From Sideroxydans lithotrophicus (GTDB lineage Bacteria > Pseudomonadota > Gammaproteobacteria > Burkholderiales > Gallionellaceae): 64,000 nucleotides of DNA. The notes under the pieces are model-generated. The model was not told the origin of the DNA, did not search any database, and saw only the letters and a program-made list of their open reading frames with translations. The DNA is taken from NCBI GenBank assembly GCA_020723185.1, contig DYJI01000004.1, positions 124,001-188,000 on the forward strand, written 5' to 3'. Shown here piece after piece: positions 45,882 to 62,636 of the stretch; position 1 is the first letter of the stretch; each line of letters opens with the position of its first letter. Made by a program: the position numbers and the translations under genes.

Positions 45882-47978
45882 TTATTTTTTGCTGTTCATC
45901 ACTGCTTCAGCGACGTTCTTGGGCGCTTCGGCATAATGCTTGAATTCCATCGTGTATGTCGCACGCCCCTGAGTCGCGGAACGCAGCGCAGTGGAATAAC
46001 CGAACATCTCTGCCAGAGGCACTTCCGCCTTGACCGCCTTGCCGCCGCCAGCCATGTCATCCATGCCCTGCACCATGCCGCGACGGGAGGACAGATCACC
46101 CATCACCGTACCGGTATAGTCTTCCGGCGTTTCCACCTCGACCGACATCATCGGCTCCAGCAGCACCGGATTAGCCTTGCGCATACCGTCCTTGAAGGCC
46201 ATGGAAGCCGCCATCTTGAAGGCGTTCTCGTTGGAGTCGACGTCATGGTAGGAACCGTCGAACAAGGTGACTTTCACATCTTCGATCGGATAACCTGCGA
46301 GGACACCGTTCGGCAGCGTCTCGCGCAGCCCCTTCTCCACCGCGGGGATAAACTCACGCGGAACGGTACCGCCCTTGATCGCATCAACGAACTCGAAACC
46401 CTTGCCGATCTCGTTCGGCTCCATCTTGATCCACACGTGACCGTACTGACCACGACCACCGGTCTGCTTGGCGTACTTGCCTTCGACTTCAACCGATTTC
46501 TTGATCGCCTCACGATAAGCCACCTGGGGCGCACCCACGTTCGCCTCGACGCCGAACTCGCGCTTCATGCGGTCGACCAGGATCTCAAGGTGCAACTCAC
46601 CCATACCGGACATGATCGTCTGACCGGACTCTTCATCGGTACGCACGCGGAAGGATGGGTCTTCAGCAGCCAGACGTCCCAGCGCAATACCCATCTTCTC
46701 CTGGTCGGCCTTGGTCTTCGGCTCGACGGCGACGTGAATCACCGGTTCCGGAAACACCATGCGCTCAAGGATGATCGGCTTGTTGACATCGCACAGGGAC
46801 TCACCGGTCGTCACTTCCTTCAGGCCGATACAGGCAGCGATGTCGCCCGCCAGGATCTCATCCACCTCCTCACGGTTGTTCGCGTGCATCTGCACGATAC
46901 GGCCTATACGCTCCTTCTTGCCGCGCACGGAGTTGTAGACAGTGTCACCCTTCTTCAGCACGCCCGAATACACACGCACGAAGGTCAGCTGCCCGACGAA
47001 CGGGTCGGTCATCAACTTGAACGCCAGTGCGGAGAAGCTCTCCGCATCGTCAGCCTTGCGGGACAGCGGCTCACCTGCTTCCGACTCGCCAGTCACATCA
47101 GGGATATCCACCGGAGAAGGGAGCAACTGGATCACCGCATCCAGCATGCGCTGCACACCCTTGTTCTTGAAGGCGGAGCCGCACAGCATAGGCTGGATCT
47201 CGCAGGCAAGGGTGCGCGTACGCAGACCCAGCACGATCTCATCCTCCGTCAGATCGCCATTCTCCAGATAGTTGTTCATCAACTCTTCGGATGCCTCGGC
47301 AGCGGACTCGACCATCTTGCTGCGCCATTCGGCAGCAACATCCACCAGATCGGCGGGAATGTCGCGATAGTCGAACTTCATACCCTGCGATGCCTCATCC
47401 CAGTAGATCGCGCGCATCTTGATGAGGTCCACCACGCCTTCGAATTTCTCTTCGGCACCGATCGGAACCACGATCGGCACAGGGCTCGCCCTCAAACGCG
47501 TACCCATCTGCTCGACCACTTTGAAGAAGTTGGCGCCGGAACGGTCCATCTTGTTGACGAAGGCCAGACGCGGGACTTTGTATTTGTTGGCCTGACGCCA
47601 GACAGTCTCGGACTGCGGCTGCACACCACCCACCGCACAGTAGACCATGCACGCACCATCCAGTACACGCATGGAGCGCTCCACCTCGATGGTGAAGTCA
47701 ACGTGCCCCGGCGTGTCGATGATATTGAAACGATGCTCGGGGAACTGGTTCTCCATACCCTTCCAGAAGCAGGTCGTGGCTGCGGAAGTGATGGTGATAC
47801 CCCGCTCCTGCTCCTGCTCCATCCAGTCCATCGTGGCCGCACCGTCGTGCACCTCACCGATCTTGTGACTCACGCCCGTATAGAACAGGATGCGCTCGGT
47901 GGTTGTAGTTTTGCCCGCATCGATGTGTGCGCTGATGCCGATGTTGCGATAACGGCTAATAGGTGTTTTACGTGCCAC
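45882..47978 (-). CDS. fusA: Elongation factor G
   Basis: 698-aa translocase GTPase. [37 protein letters not shown] and [10 protein letters not shown] form the G domain; domains II-V follow with GMGELHLEI. Located between rpsG and tuf. Confidence 0.98.
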   Translation of the reverse strand: MARKTPISRYRNIGISAHIDAGKTTTTERILFYTGVSHKIGEVHDGAATMDWMEQEQERGITITSAATTCFWKGMENQFPEHRFNIIDTPGHVDFTIEVERSMRVLDGACMVYCAVGGVQPQSETVWRQANKYKVPRLAFVNKMDRSGANFFKVVEQMGTRLRASPVPIVVPIGAEEKFEGVVDLIKMRAIYWDEASQGMKFDYRDIPADLVDVAAEWRSKMVESAAEASEELMNNYLENGDLTEDEIVLGLRTRTLACEIQPMLCGSAFKNKGVQRMLDAVIQLLPSPVDIPDVTGESEAGEPLSRKADDAESFSALAFKLMTDPFVGQLTFVRVYSGVLKKGDTVYNSVRGKKERIGRIVQMHANNREEVDEILAGDIAACIGLKEVTTGESLCDVNKPIILERMVFPEPVIHVAVEPKTKADQEKMGIALGRLAAEDPSFRVRTDEESGQTIMSGMGELHLEILVDRMKREFGVEANVGAPQVAYREAIKKSVEVEGKYAKQTGGRGQYGHVWIKMEPNEIGKGFEFVDAIKGGTVPREFIPAVEKGLRETLPNGVLAGYPIEDVKVTLFDGSYHDVDSNENAFKMAASMAFKDGMRKANPVLLEPMMSVEVETPEDYTGTVMGDLSSRRGMVQGMDDMAGGGKAVKAEVPLAEMFGYSTALRSATQGRATYTMEFKHYAEAPKNVAEAVMNSKK

Positions 47979-48005
47979 GATGATTACCTGACTATATTCG
48001 TTTGA

Positions 48006-48476
48006 TTAGAAACGGAAATGCGAGAATGCCTTGTTGGCATCCGCCATACGATGCACTTCTTCGCGCTTCTTGACTGCGCCTCCACGACCTTCGGAAGCAT
48101 CGATCAACTCACCAGCCAGACGCAGATCCATGGACTTCTCGCCGCGCTTGCGCGCAAAATCCTTCAACCAGCGCATCGCCAGTGCGACACGACGGGAAGG
48201 ACGCACCTCGACCGGAACCTGGTAGTTCGCACCACCCACGCGACGGCTCTTCACTTCCACCTGAGGCTTGGCATTGTTCAGCGCCATATTGAACACCTCG
48301 ATCGGATCCTTGCCGCTCTTCTTGCCGACCTGCTCCAGTGCGCCGTACAGGATGCGCTCAGCCACCGACTTCTTGCCGGCAGTCATCAGCACGTTAACGA
48401 ACTTGGACAGATCCTGATTACCGAACTTTGGGTCCGGCAGGATTTCGCGTTTGGGGACTTCTCTACGTCTTGGCAT
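48006..48476 (-). CDS. rpsG: 30S ribosomal protein S7
   Basis: 156 aa head assembly protein ([35 protein letters not shown]). In E. coli S7 represses the str operon. Confidence 0.98.
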   Translation of the reverse strand: MPRRREVPKREILPDPKFGNQDLSKFVNVLMTAGKKSVAERILYGALEQVGKKSGKDPIEVFNMALNNAKPQVEVKSRRVGGANYQVPVEVRPSRRVALAMRWLKDFARKRGEKSMDLRLAGELIDASEGRGGAVKKREEVHRMADANKAFSHFRF

Positions 48477-48502
48477 TTCGATACCTCAGATAACTTGTTT
48501 AA

Positions 48503-48880
48503 TTAAGCCTTCTTCGGGCGCTTGGCGCCGTACTTGGAACGGGACTGCTTGCGATCCTTCACACCTGCCGTATCCAGGCTGCCGCGCACCATGTGGTAAC
48601 GCACACCCGGCAAGTCCTTCACACGACCGCCGCGCAGCAGGACGACACTGTGCTCTTGCAGGTTGTGACCTTCACCGCCAATGTAGGAGATGACTTCGAA
48701 GCCGTTGACCAGGCGAACCTTTGCCACCTTACGCAAGGCGGAGTTCGGTTTTTTCGGAGTCGTTGTGTATACGCGTGTGCAAACGCCGCGCTTTTGCGGG
48801 CTGCCGGCAAGCGCAGGCACCTTGCTCTTGACGATTTCCGTTGTCCGGGGCTTGCGCACTAACTGGTTGATGGTTGGCAT
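48503..48880 (-). CDS. rpsL: 30S ribosomal protein S12
   Basis: 125 aa decoding-centre protein. [11 protein letters not shown] and [13 protein letters not shown] keep the lysines that, when mutated, give streptomycin resistance, so this is the wild-type sequence. First gene of the str operon. Confidence 0.98.
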   Translation of the reverse strand: MPTINQLVRKPRTTEIVKSKVPALAGSPQKRGVCTRVYTTTPKKPNSALRKVAKVRLVNGFEVISYIGGEGHNLQEHSVVLLRGGRVKDLPGVRYHMVRGSLDTAGVKDRKQSRSKYGAKRPKKA

Positions 48881-48979
48881 TGTTTATCTTCGCTTCCTGA
48901 AAACTTTTGGTTATTAAATCGATACTTACCTAATAATACTGAGCCGCAGGACAGGGCACATGCCCCACACAACAGATTC

Positions 48980-49001
48980 GCGCGGACCAAAAAGACCGCG
49001 C
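48980..49001 (-). promoter_or_regulatory. Hairpin at the start of the str mRNA leader
   Basis: GCGCGG/CCGCGC around ten bases including AAAAAGA. It overlaps the predicted transcription start of the rpsL promoter. No T-run follows, so it is not a terminator. Confidence 0.35.
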
Positions 49002-49030
49002 ATTCTATTGATGGAACACCCGCCTGTCAA
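49002..49030 (-). promoter_or_regulatory. str operon promoter
   Basis: Consensus TTGACA (49025-49030), 17 bases, TAGAAT (49002-49007) on the minus strand, with a GCGCGG discriminator. It starts six bases from the rpoC stop and gives a leader of about 115 bases to rpsL. Confidence 0.9.
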
Positions 49031-49035
49031 GGAAA

Positions 49036-53253
<4,218 letters not shown>

Positions 53254-53286
53254 GTGGTAGCTCCTTGTTTTCTTTTCGCAGCGGTC

Positions 53287-56200
53287 TTAGTGACGTTCCA
53301 GATCGATATCGATACCGAGGGAGCGGATCTCCTTGGTCAGCACGTTGAACGACTCGGGCATGCCCGCATCGATCTTGTGATCGCCCTTGACGATGTTCTC
53401 GTAGACCTTGGTACGGCCGTTCACGTCATCCGACTTCACGGTCAGCATCTCTTGCAGGATGTACGAGGCACCGTACGCTTCCAGTGCCCAGACTTCCATC
53501 TCACCGAAGCGCTGGCCACCGAACTGCGCCTTACCGCCCAAGGGCTGCTGCGTAACGAGCGAGTACGGACCAGTGGAACGCGCGTGCATCTTGTCGTCGA
53601 CAAGGTGGTGCAGCTTCAGCACATGCATGTAGCCCACGGTGACCTTGCGGTCGAAGGCGTCGCCGGTGCGTCCGTCGTACAGCTGGATCTGGCCGGACGG
53701 CGGCAAGTCTGCCAGTTCCAGCAGTTCCTTGATCTCCTCTTCGCTGGCACCGTCGAACACCGGCGTCGCGAACGGCACACCGGCACGCAGGTTGCGGCAC
53801 AGTTCGACCACTTCGTCGTCGCTCAATGCCGCGACTTCGTCGGCCTGCTCGCCCTTGTAGATCTTGCCCAGGAACTTGCGCAGCTCGGCGACCTTGGCTT
53901 GCTGTTCCAGCATGCCGGCGATCTTCTTGCCCAGCCCCTTGGCGGCCCAGCCCAGATGCACTTCCAGCACCTGACCGATGTTCATACGCGACGGCACGCC
54001 CAGCGGGTTGAGCACGATGTCGACCGGTGTACCGTCTGCCATGTGCGGCATGTCTTCCACCGGCACGATGCGCGACACCACACCCTTGTTTCCGTGACGA
54101 CCGGCCATCTTGTCGCCAGGCTGCAGGCGGCGCTTCACCGCCACATACACCTTGACCATCTTCTGCACGCCGGCTTGCAACTCGTCGCCCTGCGTCAGCT
54201 TCTTCTTCTTCAACTCGAACGCGGCGTCGAATTCGACGCGCTTCTGCGCCAGACCTTCCTTCATCTGTTCCATCTGCGACGCGACGGCTTCGTCCGCGAC
54301 GCGGATGTCGAACCAGTGATGGTGCTCGACACTGCTCAGGTATTCCTTGTTCAGCTTGCTGCCCTTGGCCAGCTTCTTCGGACCGCCGTTGGCGACCTTG
54401 TTGTGCAGCAGCTTTTCCAGACGGGCGAACACGTCGGCTTCCACGATGCGCATCTGGTCGGCCAAATCCTTCTTGTAGCGTGCCAACTGGTCGTCGATGA
54501 TCTGCTGCGCACGCTTGTCACGCTGCAGGCCTTCACGTGTGAACACCTGCACGTCGATCACGGTGCCGGACATGCCGGCCTTCACGCGCAGGGAAGTGTC
54601 CTTCACGTCGGAAGCCTTCTCGCCGAAGATCGCGCGCAACAGCTTCTCTTCCGGCGTCAGCTGGGTCTCGCCCTTCGGCGTGACCTTTCCCACCAGCACG
54701 TCGCCCACGTTCACTTCTGCGCCGATGTGCACGATACCGGACTCGTCAAGTCGGCCCAGTTGTGCTTCGGACAGATTGGGGATGTCGCGGGTGATCTCTT
54801 CGGTCCCCAGCTTGGTGTCGCGCGCCATCACGGTCAGCTCTTCGATATGCACTGAGGTGAAGCGGTCTTCCGCCACCACGCGCTCGGAGATCATGATCGA
54901 GTCCTCGTAGTTGTAGCCGTTCCACGGCATGAACGCGATCATCATGTTCTGGCCGAGCGCCAGTTCACCCATGTCGGTCGAGGCACCGTCCGCCACCACG
55001 TCGCCGCGTGCGATCACATCGCCCACGCGCACCAGCGGACGCTGGTTGATGTTGGTGTTCTGGTTGGAACGGGTGTACTTGGTCAGGTTGTAGATGTCCA
55101 CACCGACTTCGCCTGCTGTGGTCTCGTCGTCGTTGACGCGTACCACGATACGGCCGGAGTCCACGTAGTCCACACGGCCACCGCGCCATGCCTGTACCGC
55201 CGTGCCGGAGTCGACCGCCACGGTTCTTTCGATGCCGGTACCGACCAGCGCCTTCTCGGCACGCAGTACGGGGACGGCCTGGCGTTGCATGTTGGCACCC
55301 ATCAAGGCGCGGTTCGCGTCGTCGTGTTCAAGGAACGGGATCAGCGAAGCCGCCACGGACACCACCTGCGCAGGTGCCACGTCCATGTACTCGATATTCT
55401 CAGGCTCAGCCAGCACGAACTCGTTGTGTTGACGGGCAGAGACGATGTCGTTGGTGAAGTGGCCCTTCTTGTCCAGCTCGGCATTCGCCTGAGCGATGGT
55501 GAACTTGCCTTCTTCGATCGCGGACAGGTAATCCACATCGTCCAATGCACGGCCCTTGGCCACCTTGCGGTACGGCGTCTCGATGAAGCCGTATTCGTTG
55601 GTGCGTGCATACAGCGCCAGCGAGTTGATCAGGCCGATGTTCGGACCTTCCGGTGTCTCGATCGGACACACGCGACCATAGTGGGTCGGATGCACGTCGC
55701 GCACTTCGAAACCTGCGCGCTCGCGCGTCAGACCACCGGGGCCCAGTGCGGAGATGCGACGCTTGTGCGTCACTTCCGCCAGCGGGTTGGTCTGATCCAT
55801 GAACTGCGACAGTTGCGAGGAACCGAAGAACTCCTTCACCGCCGCCGAGATCGGCTTGGCGTTGATCAGGTCGTGCGGCATCAGGTTGTCGGCTTCCGCC
55901 TGGCCCAGACGCTCCTTCACTGCACGCTCGACACGTGCCAGACCGACACGGAACTGGTTCTCGGCCAGCTCGCCCACGGCTCGCACGCGGCGGTTACCCA
56001 GGTGATCGATGTCGTCGATCTCGCCGCGCCCGTTACGCAGTTCGACCAGGATCTTGACCACGTCCACGATATCCTCGTTGGACAGGGTGGCAGCACCGGT
56101 CAATTCTTCGCGACCGACACGACGGTTGAATTTCATGCGTCCGACGACGGACAGGTCGTAACGCTCTTCGCTGAAGAACAGGCCGTTGAACAGTCCTTCG

Positions 56201-57357
56201 ACCGCGTCTTCGGTGGGCGGCTCGCCGGGACGCATCATGCGATAGATCGCGACACGCGCAGTCCACTGGTCGGTAGTCTCGTCTGTACGCAGTGTCTGCG
56301 AGATGTAGGCCCCCTGATCCAGTTCGTTGGTGTACAGCGTCTGGATCTTGCTCACACCTGCCTGGCTCAATGTCTCCAGCAGGTTCTCGGTGATCTCGTC
56401 GTTGGCATTGGCGATGATCTCGCCGCTGTCGGTATCCACCACGTTATGTGCCAGCACGCGGCCGATCAGGAAATCTGTGCCGACGAACAGCTTGTCGATG
56501 CCCGCTTCCTGCATCTCGCGGATATGGCGCACGGTGATGCGCTTGTCCTGCGCAACGATCAACTTGCCACCCTTGCCTTCGATGTCGAATCGCGCGATCT
56601 CGCCACGCAGACGCTCCGGCACCACTTCGAACTGGATGCCCTTCTTGCCGAAATGGAAGGTGTCGAACTGGAAGAACGTCGCGAGGATCTGCTCAGGCGT
56701 ATAGCCCAGCGACTTCAGCAGGATGGTCACCGGCATCTTGCGGCGACGGTCGATACGGAAGTAGACGAAGTCCTTGGCATCGAACTCGAAGTCCAGCCAG
56801 GAACCGCGATAGGGGATCACGCGCGCGGAGAACAGCAATTTGCCGGAAGAATGGGTCTTGCCGCGGTCATGCTCGAAGAACACGCCGGGCGAACGGTGCA
56901 GCTGCGATACGATCACGCGCTCGGTACCGTTGATCACGAACGAACCCGTGTTGGTCATCAGCGGGATCTCGCCCATGTAGACCTCCTGCTCCTTCACTTC
57001 CTTCACGGTAGGCTTGGAAGCTTCCTTGTCCAGGATGGTCAGACGCACGCGTGCGCGCAAGGGGGAAGCATAGGTCAGACCGCGCTGCTGGCACTCGCGC
57101 ACATCGAACGGCGGCATGCCCAACTGGTAGCTGACAAAGTCCAGACGCGCAAACTTGTTGTGGCTCTCGATCGGGAAGATGGAGTTGAATGCAGCCTGCA
57201 GGCCTTCGTTCTTGCGCGCTTCGGGAGCAGCCCATGCCTGCAGGAAGGCACTATACGACTCCAACTGGGTGGAAAGGAGGAAGGGCACCGGCAAAGCGCC
57301 TTTGCGTTTTGCAAAACTCTTACGTATGCGTTTTTTTTCGGTGAAAGAGTAGCTCAT
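53287..57357 (-). CDS. rpoB: RNA polymerase subunit beta
   Basis: 1356 aa from the ATG at 57357 ([15 protein letters not shown], preceded by GGAGA); eight residues upstream are not conserved. The rifampicin pocket ([27 protein letters not shown]) is wild type. The C-terminal part contains [19 protein letters not shown]. Co-transcribed with rplJL through a partial terminator. Confidence 0.98.
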   Translation of the reverse strand: MSYSFTEKKRIRKSFAKRKGALPVPFLLSTQLESYSAFLQAWAAPEARKNEGLQAAFNSIFPIESHNKFARLDFVSYQLGMPPFDVRECQQRGLTYASPLRARVRLTILDKEASKPTVKEVKEQEVYMGEIPLMTNTGSFVINGTERVIVSQLHRSPGVFFEHDRGKTHSSGKLLFSARVIPYRGSWLDFEFDAKDFVYFRIDRRRKMPVTILLKSLGYTPEQILATFFQFDTFHFGKKGIQFEVVPERLRGEIARFDIEGKGGKLIVAQDKRITVRHIREMQEAGIDKLFVGTDFLIGRVLAHNVVDTDSGEIIANANDEITENLLETLSQAGVSKIQTLYTNELDQGAYISQTLRTDETTDQWTARVAIYRMMRPGEPPTEDAVEGLFNGLFFSEERYDLSVVGRMKFNRRVGREELTGAATLSNEDIVDVVKILVELRNGRGEIDDIDHLGNRRVRAVGELAENQFRVGLARVERAVKERLGQAEADNLMPHDLINAKPISAAVKEFFGSSQLSQFMDQTNPLAEVTHKRRISALGPGGLTRERAGFEVRDVHPTHYGRVCPIETPEGPNIGLINSLALYARTNEYGFIETPYRKVAKGRALDDVDYLSAIEEGKFTIAQANAELDKKGHFTNDIVSARQHNEFVLAEPENIEYMDVAPAQVVSVAASLIPFLEHDDANRALMGANMQRQAVPVLRAEKALVGTGIERTVAVDSGTAVQAWRGGRVDYVDSGRIVVRVNDDETTAGEVGVDIYNLTKYTRSNQNTNINQRPLVRVGDVIARGDVVADGASTDMGELALGQNMMIAFMPWNGYNYEDSIMISERVVAEDRFTSVHIEELTVMARDTKLGTEEITRDIPNLSEAQLGRLDESGIVHIGAEVNVGDVLVGKVTPKGETQLTPEEKLLRAIFGEKASDVKDTSLRVKAGMSGTVIDVQVFTREGLQRDKRAQQIIDDQLARYKKDLADQMRIVEADVFARLEKLLHNKVANGGPKKLAKGSKLNKEYLSSVEHHHWFDIRVADEAVASQMEQMKEGLAQKRVEFDAAFELKKKKLTQGDELQAGVQKMVKVYVAVKRRLQPGDKMAGRHGNKGVVSRIVPVEDMPHMADGTPVDIVLNPLGVPSRMNIGQVLEVHLGWAAKGLGKKIAGMLEQQAKVAELRKFLGKIYKGEQADEVAALSDDEVVELCRNLRAGVPFATPVFDGASEEEIKELLELADLPPSGQIQLYDGRTGDAFDRKVTVGYMHVLKLHHLVDDKMHARSTGPYSLVTQQPLGGKAQFGGQRFGEMEVWALEAYGASYILQEMLTVKSDDVNGRTKVYENIVKGDHKIDAGMPESFNVLTKEIRSLGIDIDLERH

Positions 57358-57540
57358 ATAATCTCCACGACAGTTGGACAACTAGGTTTGCGAACTCGCG
57401 CCCGCTGGCGCAAGCCTGATGCAATATTCAAATATCCCCGGCATTCCCTGGGACACTTGAAGACAGGGGGTAAAGAGCGGATACACTCCCTAGCCGCTGG
57501 CTCCAAGCCATACCTTTCTGTTCCGTTTTCAGAAGCGGCA

Positions 57541-57569
57541 AAAGGCTGACGGCAGAACCGTCAGCCTTT
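57541..57569 (-). terminator. Attenuating terminator between rplL and rpoB
   Basis: The stem GGCTGACGG (57544-57552) / CCGTCAGCC (57558-57566) with a five-base loop is followed on the minus strand by TTTT. In the same position E. coli has a partial terminator that sets the L12 to beta ratio. Confidence 0.75.
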
Positions 57570-57584
57570 CACACAACGCAATGC

Positions 57585-57965
57585 TTACTTGACTTCAGCA
57601 GTTGCGCCAGCTTCGATCAGCTGTTTGGCGATCGCATCCGCGTCCGCCTTGCTGATGCCTTCCTTCAGCACCTTCGGAGCGCCGTCGACCAGATCCTTGG
57701 CTTCCTTCAGGCCCAGACCTGTGATGGTGCGCACCACCTTGATCACGTTGACCTTGGACTCGCCAGCGGATGCCAGAGTCACGGTGAACTCGGTCTGCTC
57801 GGCAGCAGCAGCACCGCCGGCAGCAGCACCGCCACCGGCAGCAGGAGCAGCCATCGCAGCTGCGGACACGCCGAACTTCTCTTCAACAGCCTTCACCAGC
57901 TCGTTCAGTTCCAGCACGGACATGCCGTCCAGCGCTGCCAAAAATGCGTCTTTATCAAATGCCAT
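57585..57965 (-). CDS. rplL: 50S ribosomal protein L7/L12
   Basis: 126 aa stalk protein that recruits translation GTPases. N-terminal dimer domain, Ala/Gly-rich hinge ([19 protein letters not shown]) and C-terminal factor-binding domain ([24 protein letters not shown]). Confidence 0.98.
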   Translation of the reverse strand: MAFDKDAFLAALDGMSVLELNELVKAVEEKFGVSAAAMAAPAAGGGAAAGGAAAAEQTEFTVTLASAGESKVNVIKVVRTITGLGLKEAKDLVDGAPKVLKEGISKADADAIAKQLIEAGATAEVK

Positions 57966-57996
57966 TTTGTTCTTCCTAATTTGAGTGATTGATTAA

Positions 57997-58494
57997 TTAA
58001 GCAGCAGCGCCGGCCTTCTTCTCGGACAGGGCCTTCAGTACGATAGCCATGCTCGTGATCGGCGACTTCATGACGCCCAACAACTGCGCCAACAGCACTT
58101 CCTTGCTCGGTACGCTTGCCAGTGCAGCGACTTCTGCAGCCGTCATGACTTTGCCGTTGTAGGCGCCGCCCTTGATGACCAGCTTGTCGTTCGTCCTGGC
58201 GAATTCGTGCACAACCTTCGCTGCGGCAACGGCATCAGCGCTGATGCTGTAAACCAGAGGACCAACCAGTGTATCGGCCAGACCTTCGAAGGGAGTGCCC
58301 TGTACTGCGCGACGCACCAGTGTGTTCTTCAACACGTGGAAATACACCCCGTTCTTGCGTGCGTTGGCACGCAATGTGGTGATCTCGGAGACTGGAATGC
58401 CGCGGTACTCAGCCACGACGATGGTCTGTGCCTGCGCCACTTGTGCGCTGACTTCTGCGACCACTGCCTGCTTTTCTTGCAGATTAAGAGCCAA
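57997..58494 (-). CDS. rplJ: 50S ribosomal protein L10
   Basis: 165 aa stalk base protein ([51 protein letters not shown]). With L12 it represses its own mRNA through the leader at 58495-58734. Confidence 0.98.
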   Translation of the reverse strand: MALNLQEKQAVVAEVSAQVAQAQTIVVAEYRGIPVSEITTLRANARKNGVYFHVLKNTLVRRAVQGTPFEGLADTLVGPLVYSISADAVAAAKVVHEFARTNDKLVIKGGAYNGKVMTAAEVAALASVPSKEVLLAQLLGVMKSPITSMAIVLKALSEKKAGAAA

Positions 58495-58734
58495 AGTCTT
58501 TCTCCATCTTGTTTCGGGTAAACCCGGGTTAACGACCGCGTCCTCAAGTCAGGAGAATCAAACAAGCACTCCTGCTCGCGGGCACACCATCTACGTGGGT
58601 TGACGAGACTTCCGTCGATTAAGCCTGGGGCTGACTGCGCCTTCGGCACCTACGGTCTTTGATGCTGCCAGCCACGCCAGCAGTCCAAAGAACAAATGAC
58701 ACCGGGGTCGCCCCCGGCATCAAATTCAAAACAC
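58495..58734 (-). promoter_or_regulatory. rplJ leader (L10-type autoregulatory region)
   Basis: The 240-bp gap between rplA and rplJ has no gene. On the minus strand it has blocks resembling the L10 leader, such as CCGTAGGTGC and, some 70 bases on, CACGTAGATGGTG, placed before rplJ. In E. coli the L10(L12)4 complex binds here to stop rplJL translation. The structure is inferred from position and these blocks. Confidence 0.65.
58701..58718 (-). promoter_or_regulatory. GC hairpin after rplA
   Basis: CCGGGG/CCCCGG with a TCGC loop, just past rplA at the start of the rplJ leader. Without a strong T-run it is more likely a stability or attenuation element than a full terminator. Confidence 0.4.
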
Positions 58735-59430
58735 TTAAGCTACCAGGCTAGCCTGTTCGACGCGGATACCGACACCCATGGTGCTGGAGATCGCGACCTT
58801 CTTCAGGTAGACACCCTTGGAAGAAGCGGGCTTGGCCTTGTTCAATGCATCGATCAGGGCCAGCATGTTCTCCTTCAGCGCTTCAGGCGCGAAGGATGCA
58901 CGACCAATGGTGCACTGCACGATACCGTTCTTGTCGGTACGGTATTGCACTTGACCTGCCTTGGCGTTCTTCACTGCGCCAGCGACGTCAGGTGTCACGG
59001 TACCGACCTTGGGGTTCGGCATCAGACCGCGCGGACCGAGGATCTGGCCCAGCTGACCGACGATACGCATCGCGTCCGGAGAAGCGATCACCACGTCGAA
59101 ATCCATCTTGCCGCCCTTGATGCTTTCAGCCAGATCGTCGAAGCCGACGATGTCTGCGCCGGCTGCCTTGGCTTCTTCAGCCTTCGCGCCTTGTGCGAAC
59201 ACAGCCACGCGCATGGTCTTGCCAGTACCCTTGGGCAACACGACGGAACCACGCACCAACTGATCGGATTTCTTGGCGTCGATGCCGAGATTCACCGCGA
59301 CATCGATGGACTCATCGAACTTGGCCTTGGCAGTCTCTTTGACCAGCTTCAGCGCCTCATCGATCGCGTACAGCTTGTTGCGATCGACTTGAGCGGCGAG
59401 CGCCTTGTAACGCTTGGAAACATTAGCCAT
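58735..59430 (-). CDS. rplA: 50S ribosomal protein L1
   Basis: 231 aa, binds 23S rRNA at the E-site stalk. [33 protein letters not shown] and the [31 protein letters not shown] block are complete. Two bases from rplK. Confidence 0.98.
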   Translation of the reverse strand: MANVSKRYKALAAQVDRNKLYAIDEALKLVKETAKAKFDESIDVAVNLGIDAKKSDQLVRGSVVLPKGTGKTMRVAVFAQGAKAEEAKAAGADIVGFDDLAESIKGGKMDFDVVIASPDAMRIVGQLGQILGPRGLMPNPKVGTVTPDVAGAVKNAKAGQVQYRTDKNGIVQCTIGRASFAPEALKENMLALIDALNKAKPASSKGVYLKKVAISSTMGVGIRVEQASLVA

Positions 59431-59432
59431 GA

Positions 59433-59867
59433 TTACTTCACCCCTTCCACAGTGATGCCCATGCTGCGCGCGCTACCGGCGATGGTGCGCACGGCCGCGT
59501 CCAGATCAGCCGCCGTCAGGTCAGGCTGCTTGGTCTTGGCGATATCTTCAGCCTGCTTGCGGGTCAGGTTGCCAACCTTGTCGGTATGCGGTGTCTTACT
59601 GCCCTTTTGCACACCGGCTGCCTTCTTGATGAGGATGGTCGCCGGAGGTGTCTTCATCACGAAGGTGAAACTCTTGTCCGCATAAGCGGTGATCACGCAC
59701 GGGATCGGCAGGCCTGGCTCGACACCCTGTGTCTGCGCGTTGAACGCCTTGCAGAATTCCATGATGTTCAGGCCGCGCTGACCCAGCGCAGGGCCGATCG
59801 GGGGACTGGGATTGGCCTTACCGGCCGGGACTTGCAGCTTGATATAGCCGACAATCTTCTTTGCCAT
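59433..59867 (-). CDS. rplK: 50S ribosomal protein L11
   Basis: 144 aa GTPase-centre protein ([35 protein letters not shown]). Required for RelA activation. Preceded by TAGGAG. Confidence 0.98.
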   Translation of the reverse strand: MAKKIVGYIKLQVPAGKANPSPPIGPALGQRGLNIMEFCKAFNAQTQGVEPGLPIPCVITAYADKSFTFVMKTPPATILIKKAAGVQKGSKTPHTDKVGNLTRKQAEDIAKTKQPDLTAADLDAAVRTIAGSARSMGITVEGVK

Positions 59868-59933
59868 TTTGATGCTCCTAAAAGTGGGTTATGCGCATGC
59901 CGCAACCGCTCCGACACGCTCCCCGTTTGCAAT

Positions 59934-59949
59934 GCCGGAACGCTCCGGC
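59934..59949 (-). promoter_or_regulatory. Hairpin in the nusG-rplK gap
   Basis: GCCGGA/TCCGGC with a four-base loop and no T-run. No good promoter for rplK was seen in the 90-bp gap, so rplKA may depend on transcription from secE-nusG. Confidence 0.35.
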
Positions 59950-59957
59950 GCTCAACC

Positions 59958-60491
59958 TCAGGCTTTTTCGACTTGCCCGAAATTCAGTTCGACCGGCGTG
60001 GACCGGCCAAAGATAGTGACTGCGACACGCAGTTTGCTCTTGTCGTAATTGACGTCCTCCACCATGCCATTGAAGTCCGCAAACGGACCTTCCTTGACAC
60101 GCACCGACTCGCCGACCTCGAACAGCACCTTGGGACGCGGCTTTTCCACCCCTGCCTGCATCTGCTCCATGATGGTGTCGACTTCTTTTTGCGAGATCGG
60201 AGAGGGTTTCATGGCACTGCCGCCAAGGAATCCGGTCACCTTGGGCAGACTCTTCACCAGATGCCATGTGTCGTCGGTCATCTCCATCTCGACCAGCAGA
60301 TAGCCCGGGAAGAACTTGCGCTCGCTGATGCTCTTCTGGCCGGACTTCAGTTCAACCACCTCTTCCACCGGGACCAGCACCTGGCCGAACATATCCTGCA
60401 TGCCCGTGCGCTCGATGCGCTCCAGCAATGCACGCTGCACACTCTTCTCGAATTGCGAATAGGTGTGCACTACATACCAACGCTTGGCCAT
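59958..60491 (-). CDS. nusG: Transcription termination/antitermination protein NusG
   Basis: 177 aa. The NGN domain begins [18 protein letters not shown] at the ATG at 60491; the longer frame runs into secE. The C-terminal KOW domain has [23 protein letters not shown]. Couples RNA polymerase to Rho or to S10. Start and secE stop overlap by one base (TGATG). Confidence 0.98.
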   Translation of the reverse strand: MAKRWYVVHTYSQFEKSVQRALLERIERTGMQDMFGQVLVPVEEVVELKSGQKSISERKFFPGYLLVEMEMTDDTWHLVKSLPKVTGFLGGSAMKPSPISQKEVDTIMEQMQAGVEKPRPKVLFEVGESVRVKEGPFADFNGMVEDVNYDKSKLRVAVTIFGRSTPVELNFGQVEKA

Positions 60492-60838
60492 CAATCCCCC
60501 CGACCCATCAATTTGTTGACGATCATCAGCAGACTCGCATCCACCGCCCACAGGAACAGTGCCATGACGACAGCGAACAAGATCACTACGCCGGTTGTCT
60601 GCATAGTCTCCTTGCGCGTCGGCCACACCACGCGCTTGGCTTCGGCGACCGAGTCACCCGCGAAGCCGAAGAAACGCTTGCCCTGCGATGAGGCCCAGAA
60701 GACACCGGCCGCAGCCAATACGCCGAACAACACCGAGGCGACACGCAGCACTGCCGCAGCGTCACCCAATGCGTAAAAGCCGACCACCCCTGCTGCGATG
60801 AACAGGAAGGCGACCAGCAACTTGATTTTGTCAGCCAT
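60491..60838 (-). CDS. secE: Protein translocase subunit SecE
   Basis: 115 aa with three membrane segments, like the E. coli form. The conserved amphipathic helix and third segment [37 protein letters not shown] are present. Coupled to nusG. Confidence 0.96.
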   Translation of the reverse strand: MADKIKLLVAFLFIAAGVVGFYALGDAAAVLRVASVLFGVLAAAGVFWASSQGKRFFGFAGDSVAEAKRVVWPTRKETMQTTGVVILFAVVMALFLWAVDASLLMIVNKLMGRGD

Positions 60839-60861
60839 TTACGTCCGTTCTACTTTTTAAC

Positions 60862-60937
60862 TGGCAGGCCAGGAGGGTCTCGAACCCCCAACCCTCGGTT
60901 TTGGAGACCGATACTCTACCAATTGAGCTACTGGCCT
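60862..60937 (-). tRNA. trpT: tRNA-Trp (CCA)
   Basis: 76 bases including encoded CCA. Acceptor AGGCCAG pairs with CTGGCCT; the D arm has AGCTCAATTGGTAGAG; the anticodon loop has CTCCAAA with anticodon CCA; the T arm has GGGTTCGAGACCC. Lies between tuf copy 2 and secE, as in many proteobacteria. Confidence 0.97.
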
Positions 60938-60992
60938 ATTAAACCTACAAACGACAACGGCGGAGCGACTCGTCGCCCCGCCAGCATCGCAG

Positions 60993-62193
<1,201 letters not shown>

Positions 62194-62236
62194 CCCCATC
62201 AACCCAATTAACGAAAAGAACCAAAAATCCAAAATC

Positions 62237-62311
<75 letters not shown>

Positions 62312-62323
62312 CTGCTAATAAAC

Positions 62324-62397
62324 TGGAGCGGGTGAAGGGAATCGAACCCTCGTCATAAGCTTGGAAGGCTTCTGCTCTACCATTGAGCTACACCCGC
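62324..62397 (-). tRNA. glyT: tRNA-Gly (TCC)
   Basis: 74 bases with encoded CCA. Acceptor GCGGGTG/CACCCGC, D arm AGCTCAATGGTAGAGC, anticodon loop CTTCCAA (TCC), T arm GAGGGTTCGATTCCCTT. Confidence 0.97.
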
Positions 62398-62446
62398 AAA
62401 ACCCGACACCAGCCCACTTAATACAACAGCAAACTGCACTTCAATC

Positions 62447-62532
62447 TGGTGGAGGGGGACGGATTCGAACCATCGTACTCATAAGAGGGCAGATTTACAG
62501 TCTGCTGCCTTTAACCACTCGGCCACCCCTCC
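62447..62532 (-). tRNA. tyrU: tRNA-Tyr (GTA)
   Basis: 86 bases with encoded CCA and the long variable arm of a class II tRNA. Acceptor GGAGGGG/CCCCTCC-type pairing, anticodon GTA in ACTGTAAAT, T arm GGTTCGAATCC. First of the cluster after the promoter. Confidence 0.97.
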
Positions 62533-62546
62533 AAAAAGAGCGCGCG

Positions 62547-62575
62547 ATTATCCATATAACATCGCGGCATGTCAA
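62547..62575 (-). promoter_or_regulatory. Promoter of the tRNA-tuf operon
   Basis: Consensus TTGACA (62570-62575), 17 bases, GATAAT (62547-62552) on the minus strand, then a CGCGCGC discriminator as in stable RNA promoters. The start falls near 62540, just before tRNA-Tyr. Confidence 0.88.
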
Positions 62576-62636
62576 AGGGAAAATACGAAATAAGGCAAGA
62601 ATCCGGCTGGGCGCCGGGCGATCGTCCGGCACTTGC